A stretch of 64,000 bases of DNA from assembly GCF_029436685.1 (NCBI RefSeq), contig NZ_JAROCY010000002.1, forward strand, positions 248,001 through 312,000. Direction: 5' to 3'. Positions 52,784 to 62,178 of the stretch are shown here, one piece after another. Under the pieces are notes generated by a model. It did no database searches. It saw only the letters and a program-made list of their open reading frames with translations, and had not been told where the DNA came from. The number at the start of each line of letters is the position of its first letter. Within the stretch, counting starts at the first letter, position 1. Source of the stretch: Novosphingobium cyanobacteriorum (GTDB lineage: Bacteria > Pseudomonadota > Alphaproteobacteria > Sphingomonadales > Sphingomonadaceae). The translations under genes were made by a program, and so were the position numbers.

Positions 52784-53545
52784 ATGGGTGAAATACTCCG
52801 GGGCCGCGCGGCCCTTATCACCGGCGCCGGAAGCGGAATGGGGCGAGCCATGGCGCTGACATTCGCGCGTGAAGGTGCAAGGGTTGCGGTGATCGACAAG
52901 AATGGTGCCGCTGTCGCTGCGGTTGCCGCTGAAATTCGGGAGGCTGGTGGCGAGGCGCAAGACATCTGCGCCGATCTCAGCGATCGAAGCGCGATCCCCG
53001 AGATGGTCGCAGCAGCGGCCGCAGCGTTGGGCGGGCTGGATATCGTGGTCAACAATGCCGGCCTGGCCCAGCCAGTCGCGATTGATGATCCATCCTACTT
53101 GCAAGTCTGGGATCGCCTGATCAAGGTTATGCTCGATGCGCCAGCGATGATCGTCCATGCAGCGATTGCCCATTTGCGCAAGTCTGATGCGCCGCGCATT
53201 CTCAACATCGCATCCACAGAGGGGTTGGGGGCAACCGCCTTCGGATCACCCTATAGCGCGGCGAAAGCAGGGGTCATCGGGCTGACCCGGTCGCTCGCGG
53301 TCGAACTGGGCAAGGAGGGTATAACGGTCAACTGCATCTGCCCGGGACCAATCGATACCGGGATCGTGGCAGATGTCAGCATGGCGGACCGAGAGATATT
53401 CGCCCGTCGTCGGACCGCCTTGCGCCGATATGGCCGGCCTGAGGAGATTGCTGAGATCGCGCTCAGTTTTTGTAGCCCCGCGGCATCCTATCTGACAGGG
53501 GCGATAGTGCCCGTCGACGGCGGGCTTACGGCGCGCAATGCATGA
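52784..53545 (+). CDS. Short-chain dehydrogenase/reductase
   Basis: A 253-residue SDR. The cofactor motif TGAGSGMGRAMALTFA is at about residues 14-29, VVNNAG follows, the catalytic serine is in NIASTEG, and the Tyr-x3-Lys motif is YSAAK. An acidic residue after the second strand (VAVIDKN) favours NAD. GAGGAG lies 8 bases before the ATG. The gene is co-directional with the dienoyl-CoA-reductase-like gene but separated by 350 bases, so it may have its own promoter. The substrate is unknown, though a 3-hydroxyacyl-CoA or sterol-type alcohol is plausible. Confidence 0.92.
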   Translation: MGEILRGRAALITGAGSGMGRAMALTFAREGARVAVIDKNGAAVAAVAAEIREAGGEAQDICADLSDRSAIPEMVAAAAAALGGLDIVVNNAGLAQPVAIDDPSYLQVWDRLIKVMLDAPAMIVHAAIAHLRKSDAPRILNIASTEGLGATAFGSPYSAAKAGVIGLTRSLAVELGKEGITVNCICPGPIDTGIVADVSMADREIFARRRTALRRYGRPEEIAEIALSFCSPAASYLTGAIVPVDGGLTARNA

Positions 53546-54045
53546 CGGGGCAGACGCCGGCTTTTCGCGATCTGGTCTACTATCCTGGTGGAAGAATGGG
53601 CCCGGCAGGGGCCTGGAAAGCCCTCCAATTCGAAAAGGTAGACTACTGGCCTGCGGTGCCCAGTAGGTCTTCGTCGGTTTTCATCGTGGGATGCAGTCGT
53701 TCGGACGTTCGTGTGCCGAAGCAAAGTATTGCCTGTGGACCCCGTTGCATTCTGGAAACGCCGGTTGTCCTTCGCCATCGTTCGGCCCGCAGCAATCAGC
53801 CAGAGCGTATTGCCGCGAAGTGCCTAAGGCAACATCTCGACCCGGCCATGCGATTCTAAACCAGACCGATCAGTTGGCGGCCCAGACCCGATCTGTATTG
53901 GCCTGTTGACCCGTCCAGCAAGGGTGGATGACGCATTGCGTTTGCGCTTCAAGATAATTATACGATTAAGTTGATGCGGGATTGTGGGTGCTGGGCAAAG
54001 GCAGCCGATCGCGCTTGGTATCAAGCAGGTTGATGGAGTTTGGGC
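53546..54045. other. Gene-poor 500-base stretch upstream of the fused beta-oxidation gene
   Basis: A 105-codon open frame at 53542-53859 overlaps the SDR stop as ATGA, but its product shows no recognisable domain and its codon use is poor, so I do not call a gene. The sequence becomes AT-richer after 53940 and contains ATAATTATACGATTA (53954-53968) before the next start, an operator-like element. Confidence 0.4.
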
Positions 54046-56100
54046 ATGAGCGAGGCTGGTTCGTACTGTGTGGAGGGCGAGATCGGCATCGTCACGATCG
54101 ACAACCCACCGGTCAATTCATTGGGCCTAAGGACCCGCCGAGCCATCCAGGAGGGCTTCAACAGGTTTGCAGCAGACAGCTCGGTCAAAGCGATTGTCCT
54201 TATCTGCGGCGGGCGGACGTTTTTTGCCGGTGCGGATATCTCCGAGTTCGGCCAGCCGCCGGTTGCGCCCGACCTGCATGACATACTTCGTCTGATCGAG
54301 AATAGCGCAAAGCCGGTCGTCGCCGCGATTCACGGCACGGCCTTGGGCGGGGGGTACGAGCTTTCGTTGGTCTGCCACTATCGCATCGCAGTGCCGTCCG
54401 CGATGGTTGGTTTGCCGGAGGTTTCGCTCGGTCTTCTGCCCGGCGCCGGGGGCACGCAGCGCCTGCCCCGCATTGTCGGCGTTCCCGCAGCGCTTGACAT
54501 CATCACTGGTGGCAAGCCGATCAAGGCAAAGAAGGCACTGGAACTGGGGATGATCGACTCCCTGGCAGACGAGGGCAAGCTGCGGGAGGATGCGATTTCC
54601 TTTGCTCGTCATATCCTCGCCGATGGCAAGCCGATGATGCGGGTGAGCGATCGCAATGAGAAGCTGATCGAGGCCAAAGCTTCGGCGGACATCTTTGAAG
54701 AGTACCTAAAGCGCAATGCGCGTGCGTTCCGCGGCTTTAAGGCGCCCGGTCACATCGTGCGGGCGATCCAGGCGGCGGTGGATACCGCGCCTGATTTCGA
54801 TGCGGGCATGGCGCGTGAGATGGAACTGTTCTTGGAACTGGAAGCGAGCCCGGAATCACTTGCACAACGATATTATTTCTTCGCCGAACGCGAGACGGTG
54901 AAAGTGCCGGACATCGGCAAGGATGTTGGCACCCTGCCGGTCAAGTCAGTCGGCGTCATCGGTGCCGGGACAATGGGCGGTGGCATCACCATGAATTTCC
55001 TGAATGTTGGGATTCCTGTGGTGTTGGCCGAGATGAGCCAGGAAGCCCTGGATCGGGGCATCGGCATTGTCCGCCGCAATTACGAGAATAGTGCCAAAAA
55101 GGGCCGGATGACAGCGGAGCGGGTTGAGCAGCTCATGGCCCTGATCACGCCAGCGATTGGCTTGGAAGCATTGCGCGAAGTCGACCTGGTGATTGAAGCC
55201 GTGTTCGAGCAGATGAGCGTCAAGAAAGAGATTTTTTCCAAACTGGACGGAATCTGCAAGCCAGGCACGATCCTGGCATCCAACACCAGCTTCCTGGATC
55301 TTGACGAGATTGCGGCTGCGACTGGCCGGCCCGATCACGTCGTGGGCATGCATTTCTTCTCACCGGCCAATGTCATGCGCTTGCTTGAGGTCGTTCGTGG
55401 CGAGAAGACCTCGAAGGAGGTTATCAATACGGCGATGAAGCTGGGCAAGAGCATCGGCAAGGTGCCGGTTCTCAGTCGCGTGTGCTGGGGCTTCATTGCC
55501 AATCGCATTATGGCAGCCCGGGCCGTCCAGGCCAATGAGCTGATCCTTGAAGGACCGACCCCCCAGGACGTGGACAAGGCGATCTACGACTACGGCTTCG
55601 CCATGGGGCCATTTCAGATGAACGACCTTGTCGGCCTGGATGTTATCGGCCGGGACGACGTCGAACGGTCTGTCTCGGGCGATCTGGTCAAGCTTGATCG
55701 CCTAGGCCAAAAGAAGAATGGTGGTTATTACGACTATGACGAAAACCGCAAGGCCAGTCCCTCGCCAGTTGCGGCTCAGGTAATCGCCGACTTCGCACAG
55801 TACAAGGGTATTGAAAACAAGGGGCCACAGAGCGACGAAGCAATCGTGGCGAGGCTGCTTTACCCGGTTGTCAACGAAGGCGCCAAGCTGCTTGAAGAAG
55901 GCATCGCGATCCGGGCCTCGGACATAGATGTCGCTGCGATCCTTGGATATAACTGGCCCGTTTACACGGGCGGTCCGATGTTCTGGGCCGATACCATCGG
56001 TCTTCAAAAGGTCGTTGACGGACTGAACGCGCTCGGCATTCCTCCCGCTACCCTGCTGGTTGAAAAGGCGCAGAACGGTGACCGCTTTACGACCCCTTGA
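54046..56100 (+). CDS. Bifunctional enoyl-CoA hydratase / 3-hydroxyacyl-CoA dehydrogenase
   Basis: A 684-residue FadB/FadJ-type fusion. The N-terminal crotonase domain has FFAGADISEF, Glu105 in GGGYELSL and Glu125 in GLPEVSLGLLPGAGGTQRL, so both catalytic glutamates are present. The C-terminal half begins with the NAD motif [17 protein letters not shown] near residue 303, then [11 protein letters not shown] with the catalytic His, and two helical domains ending in [13 protein letters not shown]. It performs hydration and oxidation in one polypeptide. GGAG lies 7 bases before the ATG. A TTG two codons upstream is less likely. It is followed by a TetR gene 134 bases on. Confidence 0.94.
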   Translation: MSEAGSYCVEGEIGIVTIDNPPVNSLGLRTRRAIQEGFNRFAADSSVKAIVLICGGRTFFAGADISEFGQPPVAPDLHDILRLIENSAKPVVAAIHGTALGGGYELSLVCHYRIAVPSAMVGLPEVSLGLLPGAGGTQRLPRIVGVPAALDIITGGKPIKAKKALELGMIDSLADEGKLREDAISFARHILADGKPMMRVSDRNEKLIEAKASADIFEEYLKRNARAFRGFKAPGHIVRAIQAAVDTAPDFDAGMAREMELFLELEASPESLAQRYYFFAERETVKVPDIGKDVGTLPVKSVGVIGAGTMGGGITMNFLNVGIPVVLAEMSQEALDRGIGIVRRNYENSAKKGRMTAERVEQLMALITPAIGLEALREVDLVIEAVFEQMSVKKEIFSKLDGICKPGTILASNTSFLDLDEIAAATGRPDHVVGMHFFSPANVMRLLEVVRGEKTSKEVINTAMKLGKSIGKVPVLSRVCWGFIANRIMAARAVQANELILEGPTPQDVDKAIYDYGFAMGPFQMNDLVGLDVIGRDDVERSVSGDLVKLDRLGQKKNGGYYDYDENRKASPSPVAAQVIADFAQYKGIENKGPQSDEAIVARLLYPVVNEGAKLLEEGIAIRASDIDVAAILGYNWPVYTGGPMFWADTIGLQKVVDGLNALGIPPATLLVEKAQNGDRFTTP

Positions 56101-56234
56101 TTGTCAGTGCCTGGAACCGGTGGGACGGGGATCCTGGTCTCGACGGGTTCCGGATGGCAAGGGGCGTCCCTTGCAAAGAAGCCTCGCTCAAGGCATATCG
56201 ACTGCGCATTGAATTTTCATTGGAGCATTGATTA

Positions 56235-56861
56235 GTGGCCGTTCTTCCCGCGCGTGAAGATAAGGAATCTTCAAGAAATCTCTTCTTGCGGGCTGCCGGC
56301 GAGCTGATGACCGAACGCGGTTCGCTCGAGGTCTCGCTCAGTGATATAGCGCAGAAGGCGCAGCTTAACTCTGCTCTGGTGAAGTATTATTTTGGGAGCA
56401 AAGACGGCTTGTTGCTTGCGCTGACCGAGCATGTCCTGTCGACCGGGATTGCTCAGCTTCAGGGCTTGCTGGAAATGGATATTTCAGTCCTTGAAAAGCT
56501 GAAGATCCACATCAACGGCATCACGGCAACCTATCTGCGCTATCCGTTTGTGAACCGGCTTATTCACCTGATGATGGCCAAGCCGGAAACGGGAGCCTAT
56601 GTGGCGAAGCACGTTTCGCGTCCATTGGCCGAGGCGCATCGCAGGCTGCTGGAAGAGGGCGTGGCCGCCGGCGTGCTTGTGCCCATCAATCCAATGATGT
56701 TTCACCTGATAGTCGTGGGTGCCTGCGATCAGCTGTTTTTCGGGCAGCATGTGCTCAAGCATGCCTTCGACGTAGATCGGATCGACGAGGATTTGCGTCG
56801 CGAGTACACGCGTACTTTGCTGGACCTCATTCTCAATGGCCTGCTGGTGCACAAATCCTGA
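56235..56861 (+). CDS. TetR-family transcriptional regulator
   Basis: A 208-residue regulator with an N-terminal HTH (FLRAAGELMTERGSLEVSLSDIAQKAQLNSALVKYYFGSKDGLLLAL, about residues 17-63) and a helical ligand-binding C-terminal domain. It begins at GTG 56235. ATTGATTAG immediately upstream resembles half of the palindromes in the island, so autoregulation is possible. TetR regulators of acyl-CoA catabolism often bind acyl-CoA and repress, and this one is the best local candidate to control the surrounding genes. The ligand is inferred only. Confidence 0.92.
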   Translation: MAVLPAREDKESSRNLFLRAAGELMTERGSLEVSLSDIAQKAQLNSALVKYYFGSKDGLLLALTEHVLSTGIAQLQGLLEMDISVLEKLKIHINGITATYLRYPFVNRLIHLMMAKPETGAYVAKHVSRPLAEAHRRLLEEGVAAGVLVPINPMMFHLIVVGACDQLFFGQHVLKHAFDVDRIDEDLRREYTRTLLDLILNGLLVHKS

Positions 56862-57687
56862 GCCGGATTTGACGCCCGAGGTCATTGGGAGTTGGCCGGA
56901 CCGGCGAATGCACACTGACATCGGTCCTTTAGACAGCGTTCCATCAAAGAAATCTTCGACCCGTTCCAGGTAGATAGCGCTTCTTGTGCCGCTGGCGGTG
57001 CAAATCGCACACCAGTTGTAACGGTCGCGGGAGAACTCCAGTGCGTCGACCACAGGGTCGATCAGGGATTTGTTCGGACGCGTCGATGGGTTTCCACAAG
57101 GACGATCGAGTCTCTAATGATATTGGCCTTCGGCTGATCGCGATGAGGCCTTGCTGGAGTCTCTCGGCGATGATCACGGGCCCCACGCTGATATCCCGCA
57201 GTGAGTAGCATCTGGCTTGCTGGGCGCCTTCGATCTTGCTGCCGAGGGCGGGGGCGATGATGGGGAACAATCCCAACGCTGATCTCCTGGCGTGATCCGA
57301 TGGCACAGGTCCGGTTTCGAAGGCCGTCAGCCAGCACCTGCTGGTTCTGCGGAGCGGGATACTGTCAGTCGTTGGAGTCCTGTCGGCAGTCGATCTGGAA
57401 GGTGAGCGGCATCAGGAAGGCGATGGGTCACTCAGTTCCTCGCATTGGATTTCTCTTCCTGACGCGCGTTGACTTGATCATCAGATCGCAGCGAGTGAGC
57501 CAAGCAGGGCGAGGCATTTTCGCGACCACCGCGATGCATCCGTCAGAAGTGATTAATCGATTATGGAAACGACGCAAAGCGCTTGCGTGGTGTACACTGT
57601 TCATGTTTAGGAAGGTGAGTCGGATCGACCCGGCAACTGGATTCATCCGCGCGACTGGCGCGGTCCGCGCATCCCGAAAGGCTAGCA
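56862..57687. other. 826-base gene-free stretch between TetR and acyl-CoA dehydrogenase
   Basis: Several open frames of 80-190 codons exist on both strands, but none has a recognisable domain, and they disagree in frame, as in a decayed gene or old insertion. The region from 57300 to 57687 contains the promoter of the downstream acyl-CoA dehydrogenase, the palindrome at 57554-57563, and GAAAGG 6 bases before that ATG. Confidence 0.45.
57554..57563. promoter_or_regulatory. TAATCGATTA perfect palindrome upstream of acyl-CoA dehydrogenase
   Basis: A perfect 10-bp palindrome in an AT-rich patch about 125 bases before the ATG at 57688. It shares the TAATCGATT core with the site at 38703-38712. 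This is the cleanest version of the motif seen in the island. Confidence 0.5.
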
Positions 57688-58830
57688 ATGCTCGATATCT
57701 CAGCCCGAACCGCTTATAATCAGGATCACGACCTGTTCCGCGACACGGTCAGGCAAGTGTTCGACACTGCATTGGTGCCGCACCTCGACCGGTTTGAGGA
57801 AGAAGGCCTCGTCGATCGTGCGTTCTGGCGAGCGTGCGGTGAGGCGGGTATGTTGTGCCCTACGGTACCTGAAGAATTTGGCGGACTTGGCCTCGATTTC
57901 GGGTTCAACTGCGTCGTGGCCGAGGAACTGGCCTACGTTGGATCGTCGGCTGGCATAACGTTGCAGAGCGACATCACGGTCGGATATTTCGAGAACTATG
58001 GCAGCGACGCGCAAAAGCGCCACTATCTACCGCGCATGGTAAGCGGCGAATGCATCACAGCGATTGCCATGACCGAGCCGGGCACGGGATCGGATCTGCA
58101 AGCGATCAAGACGACCGCGCGGAAGGACGGCAATGAATACGTAATCAACGGGTCAAAAACCTACATCACCAACGGACAACTGGCCGATACCGTGATTGTC
58201 GTCGCCAAGACCGATCCGACTCTGGGCGGGAAGGGCATCTCGCTGATTCTGGTGGACGCAGCGACCGTCGGGTTCAAGCGTGGCCGCAATCTCGACAAGG
58301 TCGGGCAGCATAGCGCCGACACGTCTGAACTGTTCTTTGAAGACGTTCGCGTTCCGGCGACCAACCTACTCGGCGAAGAAGGTAGGGGCTTCGCCTATCT
58401 GATGAGCAAGCTTCCCCAAGAGCGTCTTTCGATTGCGGTGTCGGCGCAGGCTTCGGCTCAACGCGCTTTTGACGAGGCAGTGAAGTTCACGAAGGAACGC
58501 AAGGCCTTTGGCCAAACGGTATTTGAGTTTCAGAATACAAAGTTTACGCTCGCCGACTTGAAGAGCCAGCTCCAGGTTGGCTGGGCTCATCTCGACTGGG
58601 CCATTCGGCGACATGTCGCGGGCGAATTGACGACGGCAGAAGCTTCTGCGGCCAAACAGTGGCATACTGAAATGCAAGGTCGGGTATGTGACGCTGCCCT
58701 GCAACTCCATGGCGGCGCAGGATATATGAACGAATATCCGATTGCGCGCTTGTGGCGCGACGCGCGCGTAACGCGGATCTTCGGCGGAACCAACGAGATC
58801 ATGAAGGAAGTAGTCAGCCGCTCCATCTGA
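57688..58830 (+). CDS. Acyl-CoA dehydrogenase
   Basis: A 380-residue acyl-CoA dehydrogenase with the full motif set: CPTVPEEFGGLGLDFG, IAMTEPGTGSDLQAIKT, YVINGSKTYITNG, QLHGGAGYMNEYPIARLWRDARVTRIFGGTNEIMKEVV. The GTNE motif with the C-terminal glutamate places it among homotetrameric enzymes, and the pattern is nearest to medium- or long-chain acyl-CoA dehydrogenases. GAAAGG lies 6 bases before the ATG. It is separated by 106 bases from the CaiB-type CoA-transferase, so a shared transcript is likely. Confidence 0.93.
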   Translation: MLDISARTAYNQDHDLFRDTVRQVFDTALVPHLDRFEEEGLVDRAFWRACGEAGMLCPTVPEEFGGLGLDFGFNCVVAEELAYVGSSAGITLQSDITVGYFENYGSDAQKRHYLPRMVSGECITAIAMTEPGTGSDLQAIKTTARKDGNEYVINGSKTYITNGQLADTVIVVAKTDPTLGGKGISLILVDAATVGFKRGRNLDKVGQHSADTSELFFEDVRVPATNLLGEEGRGFAYLMSKLPQERLSIAVSAQASAQRAFDEAVKFTKERKAFGQTVFEFQNTKFTLADLKSQLQVGWAHLDWAIRRHVAGELTTAEASAAKQWHTEMQGRVCDAALQLHGGAGYMNEYPIARLWRDARVTRIFGGTNEIMKEVVSRSI

Positions 58831-58936
58831 GACCGGAATGGCGCTACCTGCCCCGGCTCGATACTGCGGCGGGTGGCCAAGATTGTACTGGTCGAACAGG
58901 GTGAATGGCTTGGCCCAGGGCCTCGTAGGATTGACG

Positions 58937-61249
58937 ATGAAGCACGACGAACTGCCACTGGTTGACGAAACTTATCAGGCCAAGGACGGAAAGCCGCTTT
59001 GTGGTCTGCGCGTTATCGATTTGATGCCCGATGCGATGGCGGGGATCGCCCGCCATTTTGCTGAGCTCGGCGCTGACGTGGTCCGGATCGAGCCGGCAGC
59101 AGGCGGGCCCGATCGCCGAGCTGGGCGAATCGTGGCGGGCGTCAGCGTCGATTTCGTCGCGGCCAACCTCGGTAAACGCTCGGCCACGCCCGATCAAATC
59201 GCGCGGCTGGCCCGGGATGCCGACATCGTCGTGACTCCTCGCGGCGGAGTCGATCACGGGGCCCTGCGCGCCGAAAATCCGGCATTGGTGATTCTGACTG
59301 TGTCCGACTTTGGGGACACCGGCCAATTCGCGAACTGGATCGGAAGCGATGCGGTTTTTCATGCTCTGTCCGGCGAACTGTCACGATCGGGCGCGCCAAA
59401 TCGCCAGCCACTGTTGCCGCCCGGCGAACTGGCGATAGCGGTAGCGGTGGTGCAGGCCGTATATGTGGCACTTCTCGCATACTGGAACAGGCTGCGCACC
59501 GGTTATGGCGATTGTCTGGACTTTTCGATTCTGGATGGCGCCACACAGGCTCTCGACCCAGGCTATGGCATTGGCGGGAGCGCGGCTGGCGGGGTGCTCG
59601 CGAGCAAGCTGCCGCGCGGCCGGCCCGACGTCAGCTTCATGTACCCCATCTATCCTTGCACTGATGGCTTCATCCGGCTCTGCGTCCTGGCGCCACGGCA
59701 ATGGCAGAATATGTTTGAATGGATGGGCAGGCCGGAAGCCTTCGCCAGCCCGGAGTTCAACAAGATGCAGGTGCGCTTCGCGTCACCCACCTTGATGTCG
59801 GCAATGGCTGCTCATTTTGCGGGACGCAGCCTTTCTCAGGCGCTTGCTGAGGCGGCAGAGTATGGCGTGCCCGCCGCCGCCGTGCTGAGCCTTTCGGATG
59901 CGCTGAAATCAGAGCAAATTGTCGCTCGCAGATCGTTCCTGCCGGTACGCTTGGCCGATGGTGTGTCCGCGCTGTTCCCAGATGGGGTGATGGAAATCGA
60001 CCGCAGGCGCATGGGTATCGCCGGCCCGCCGCCTGCCTTGCCGCAATCGGATATTGCATGGCGTGATCGTCCACAGATGGTGCAAGCGCCTGCCTTGGGC
60101 GACCGGCTGTTTTCGGGTCTGAAAGTCCTTGATTTCGGGGTAATTGTAGTTGGCGCGGAAACGGGGCGGTTACTCGCCGACCAGGGGGCCGATGTCATCA
60201 AGGTTGAAAGTTCTTCCTTTCCGGACGGCAGTCGCCAGAGCCGCTCAACCGGTCCGATCAGCCCCACTTTCGCCACTGGCCATCGGAATCGTCGCAGCAT
60301 CGGGATCAACCTGCGCGATCCGCGCGGCAAGGATGTAATCTATCAGCTCATTCGCGAAACTGACGTTGTTCTGTCGAACTTCAAGGGGGGCACGCTCCAG
60401 TCACTTGGGCTCGATTATGCAACCCTGCGGGCAATCAATCCTGCGATCATTGTCGTCGACAGTTCTGCATTCGGCCCAACCGGTCCTTGGGCGCAGCGCA
60501 TGGGATATGGCCCGCTCGTCCGTGCCTCGGCCGGTCTGACCATGCAGTGGCGCTACCCCGGTGAGCCAGAGAGCTTTGCCGACGCAATGACGGTCTATCC
60601 CGATCATGTTGCTGCGCGGATCGGCGCGATTGGCGTGATTTCGCTGTTGATCCGGCGTTTGAAGACGGGGGGCGGTGGCGAAGTCAGCGTCAGCCAGGCC
60701 GAGGTCATGTTGGGTCAGATGGCACCCATGGTCGCAACTGAGGCGCTGGAGCACGCCGGCCACCGTGTTTCGTCGAAACCTGGTCGGTCCGCAGTCTACG
60801 CAGCGGCGGGCGATGACGAATGGTGCGTCGTGTCGATCCGCGATGCCGCAGACGAGGCCAGGGTGGCTGCCGTAACAGGTGGACAGGATCTGGCCGTCTG
60901 GATTGGCGAGCGATCGCCACGGGAATGCATGGAGGTGCTGCAGGCTGCATGCGTTCCGGCGGCGGCTATGTTGCGAGTTTCTGAGCTGCCGGCGTTCGAC
61001 TATTACACCCAACGCGGCTTCTTCCGGCAGTCCCGCCATCCGCACATTTCCGAGGTGCTGACAATGGAAGCTGATCCGGTGCGGGCGGAGCGCCTGCCAT
61101 CGCCGCCTGACCTCCCTGCACCGCTTTTTGCCGAGCACACCAGTGCCGTGCTGCGTGAGCGCTTGAACCTGCCAGAATCGGAGATCGAGACTTTACTCGC
61201 ATCCGGCGCAATTGAGGAAGTCAAGCCGCCCACGCCGGTTCAGGCTTAA
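58937..61249 (+). CDS. Tandem CaiB/BaiF class III CoA-transferase fusion
   Basis: A 770-residue protein formed by two class III CoA-transferase domains in tandem, at about residues 15-385 and 395-760. Each has the family features: VIDLMPDAMAGIARHFAELGADVVRIEP in the first, VLDFGVIVVGAETGRLLADQGADVIKVES in the second. The nucleophile region reads SILDG (Asp200) in the first half but SQAEV (Glu589) in the second, so the halves may not be equivalent. Most relatives are single-domain dimers of about 400 residues, which this fusion would mimic internally. It probably moves CoA between acids. ATG 58937 is chosen because of AGGA 6 bases upstream. Confidence 0.92.
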   Translation: MKHDELPLVDETYQAKDGKPLCGLRVIDLMPDAMAGIARHFAELGADVVRIEPAAGGPDRRAGRIVAGVSVDFVAANLGKRSATPDQIARLARDADIVVTPRGGVDHGALRAENPALVILTVSDFGDTGQFANWIGSDAVFHALSGELSRSGAPNRQPLLPPGELAIAVAVVQAVYVALLAYWNRLRTGYGDCLDFSILDGATQALDPGYGIGGSAAGGVLASKLPRGRPDVSFMYPIYPCTDGFIRLCVLAPRQWQNMFEWMGRPEAFASPEFNKMQVRFASPTLMSAMAAHFAGRSLSQALAEAAEYGVPAAAVLSLSDALKSEQIVARRSFLPVRLADGVSALFPDGVMEIDRRRMGIAGPPPALPQSDIAWRDRPQMVQAPALGDRLFSGLKVLDFGVIVVGAETGRLLADQGADVIKVESSSFPDGSRQSRSTGPISPTFATGHRNRRSIGINLRDPRGKDVIYQLIRETDVVLSNFKGGTLQSLGLDYATLRAINPAIIVVDSSAFGPTGPWAQRMGYGPLVRASAGLTMQWRYPGEPESFADAMTVYPDHVAARIGAIGVISLLIRRLKTGGGGEVSVSQAEVMLGQMAPMVATEALEHAGHRVSSKPGRSAVYAAAGDDEWCVVSIRDAADEARVAAVTGGQDLAVWIGERSPRECMEVLQAACVPAAAMLRVSELPAFDYYTQRGFFRQSRHPHISEVLTMEADPVRAERLPSPPDLPAPLFAEHTSAVLRERLNLPESEIETLLASGAIEEVKPPTPVQA

Positions 61250-61279
61250 GTATCGGTAGGAGCCTGCATCCATCGCCCG

Positions 61280-62134
61280 TCACCCATCGGCAGCATCGGA
61301 TTCCAGCAGATGGGCCCGGATCTGTTCAAGCGAAGTCTGTGACAGACCCAGCCGCTCGCGCATGAATGCTGCGGTAGATCCGTATTTCTCCTCGACTTCT
61401 CTGAGCGCGGCCTCGAGATAGCGCTGATCCGAACGCTTCAGTACTTCCAGCGCAGCAGGCGTCAGGCGTTCGATCCAGCCGCCCGACACGCCCGCGCCTG
61501 CTACTGCGGTCTTTGCCAGCCGCGCCCAGTCCAGCAACCTTTCGGTTTCCTCATAATCGGCCATGATGTCGCTTTGATCGATGCCGAGGGCGTCTAGGAG
61601 AAGGGCCACCGCAATGCCCGTGCGATCCTTGCCAGCCGAGCAGTGGATCAATATCGGCGTCTCTCCATCGGCAATAGCAGCATAGATATCGGTCAACTGA
61701 GTGGAATGCTGTTCGGGGATTCTTCGATAGAGGTTAATCATGGTTGCGAAATGGTCTTCAATGGAGCAGTCGTGCCGACACAGTTCCGCCATCAGCACTT
61801 CCTGGTCGGGCACTTGAACATCCCAGGTCATAACACGGGTGCGGGCCAAAAGTGCCTCGTGCGTCGGGCTTGAGCTGCGCTCTGAAGCACGGCGGAGGTC
61901 TGCAATGGTGCGGATGCCCAGCGTGAAGATGGCGTCCACATCCTGGTTCGTCAATTCGTCGAGCTTGGCGGAACGCCAGAGCCGTCCGCGCTTAAGTCGC
62001 CGTCCGTCCGTTGTCCGAAAGCCGCCGATTTCGCGAAAGTTCTGCCCGCCCGCCAGCATGATGCGACTATTGGACCCGAGATACCGGTTACGCTGGGTGC
62101 CGCCCCCCTCGTTCTTTACCATCCAAGTATCCAT
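61280..62134 (-). CDS. Tyrosine-phosphatase-family protein (Y_phosphatase3-like)
   Basis: A 284-residue protein with the CX5R catalytic loop HCSAGKDRTG (Cys165, Arg171). The N-terminal half contains NFREIGGFRTTDGRRLKRGRLWRSAKLDEL, typical of the tyrosine phosphatase group related to MptpB. Activity on protein phosphotyrosine, phosphoserine or phosphoinositide is possible. It is the only signalling gene in this part of the island and may act on a regulator or be unrelated. It lies on the minus strand after the aldehyde dehydrogenase, with 44 bases between them. Confidence 0.9.
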   Translation of the reverse strand: MDTWMVKNEGGGTQRNRYLGSNSRIMLAGGQNFREIGGFRTTDGRRLKRGRLWRSAKLDELTNQDVDAIFTLGIRTIADLRRASERSSSPTHEALLARTRVMTWDVQVPDQEVLMAELCRHDCSIEDHFATMINLYRRIPEQHSTQLTDIYAAIADGETPILIHCSAGKDRTGIAVALLLDALGIDQSDIMADYEETERLLDWARLAKTAVAGAGVSGGWIERLTPAALEVLKRSDQRYLEAALREVEEKYGSTAAFMRERLGLSQTSLEQIRAHLLESDAADG

Positions 62135-62178
62135 GTGCTCTTTTTCTCAATGAGGGGACAGCATGCGAAGAAGCAGCG

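Noticed and set aside
53542..53859. 105-codon frame overlapping the SDR stop by ATGA
   Set aside because: The overlap mimics coupling, but the product shows no domain and its codon use is unlike neighbouring genes. It is noted as part of the gene-free stretch.
56944..57306. Possible transposase remnant on the minus strand
   Set aside because: I could not match the translation to any insertion sequence family, saw no terminal inverted repeats or target duplication, and frames are broken.
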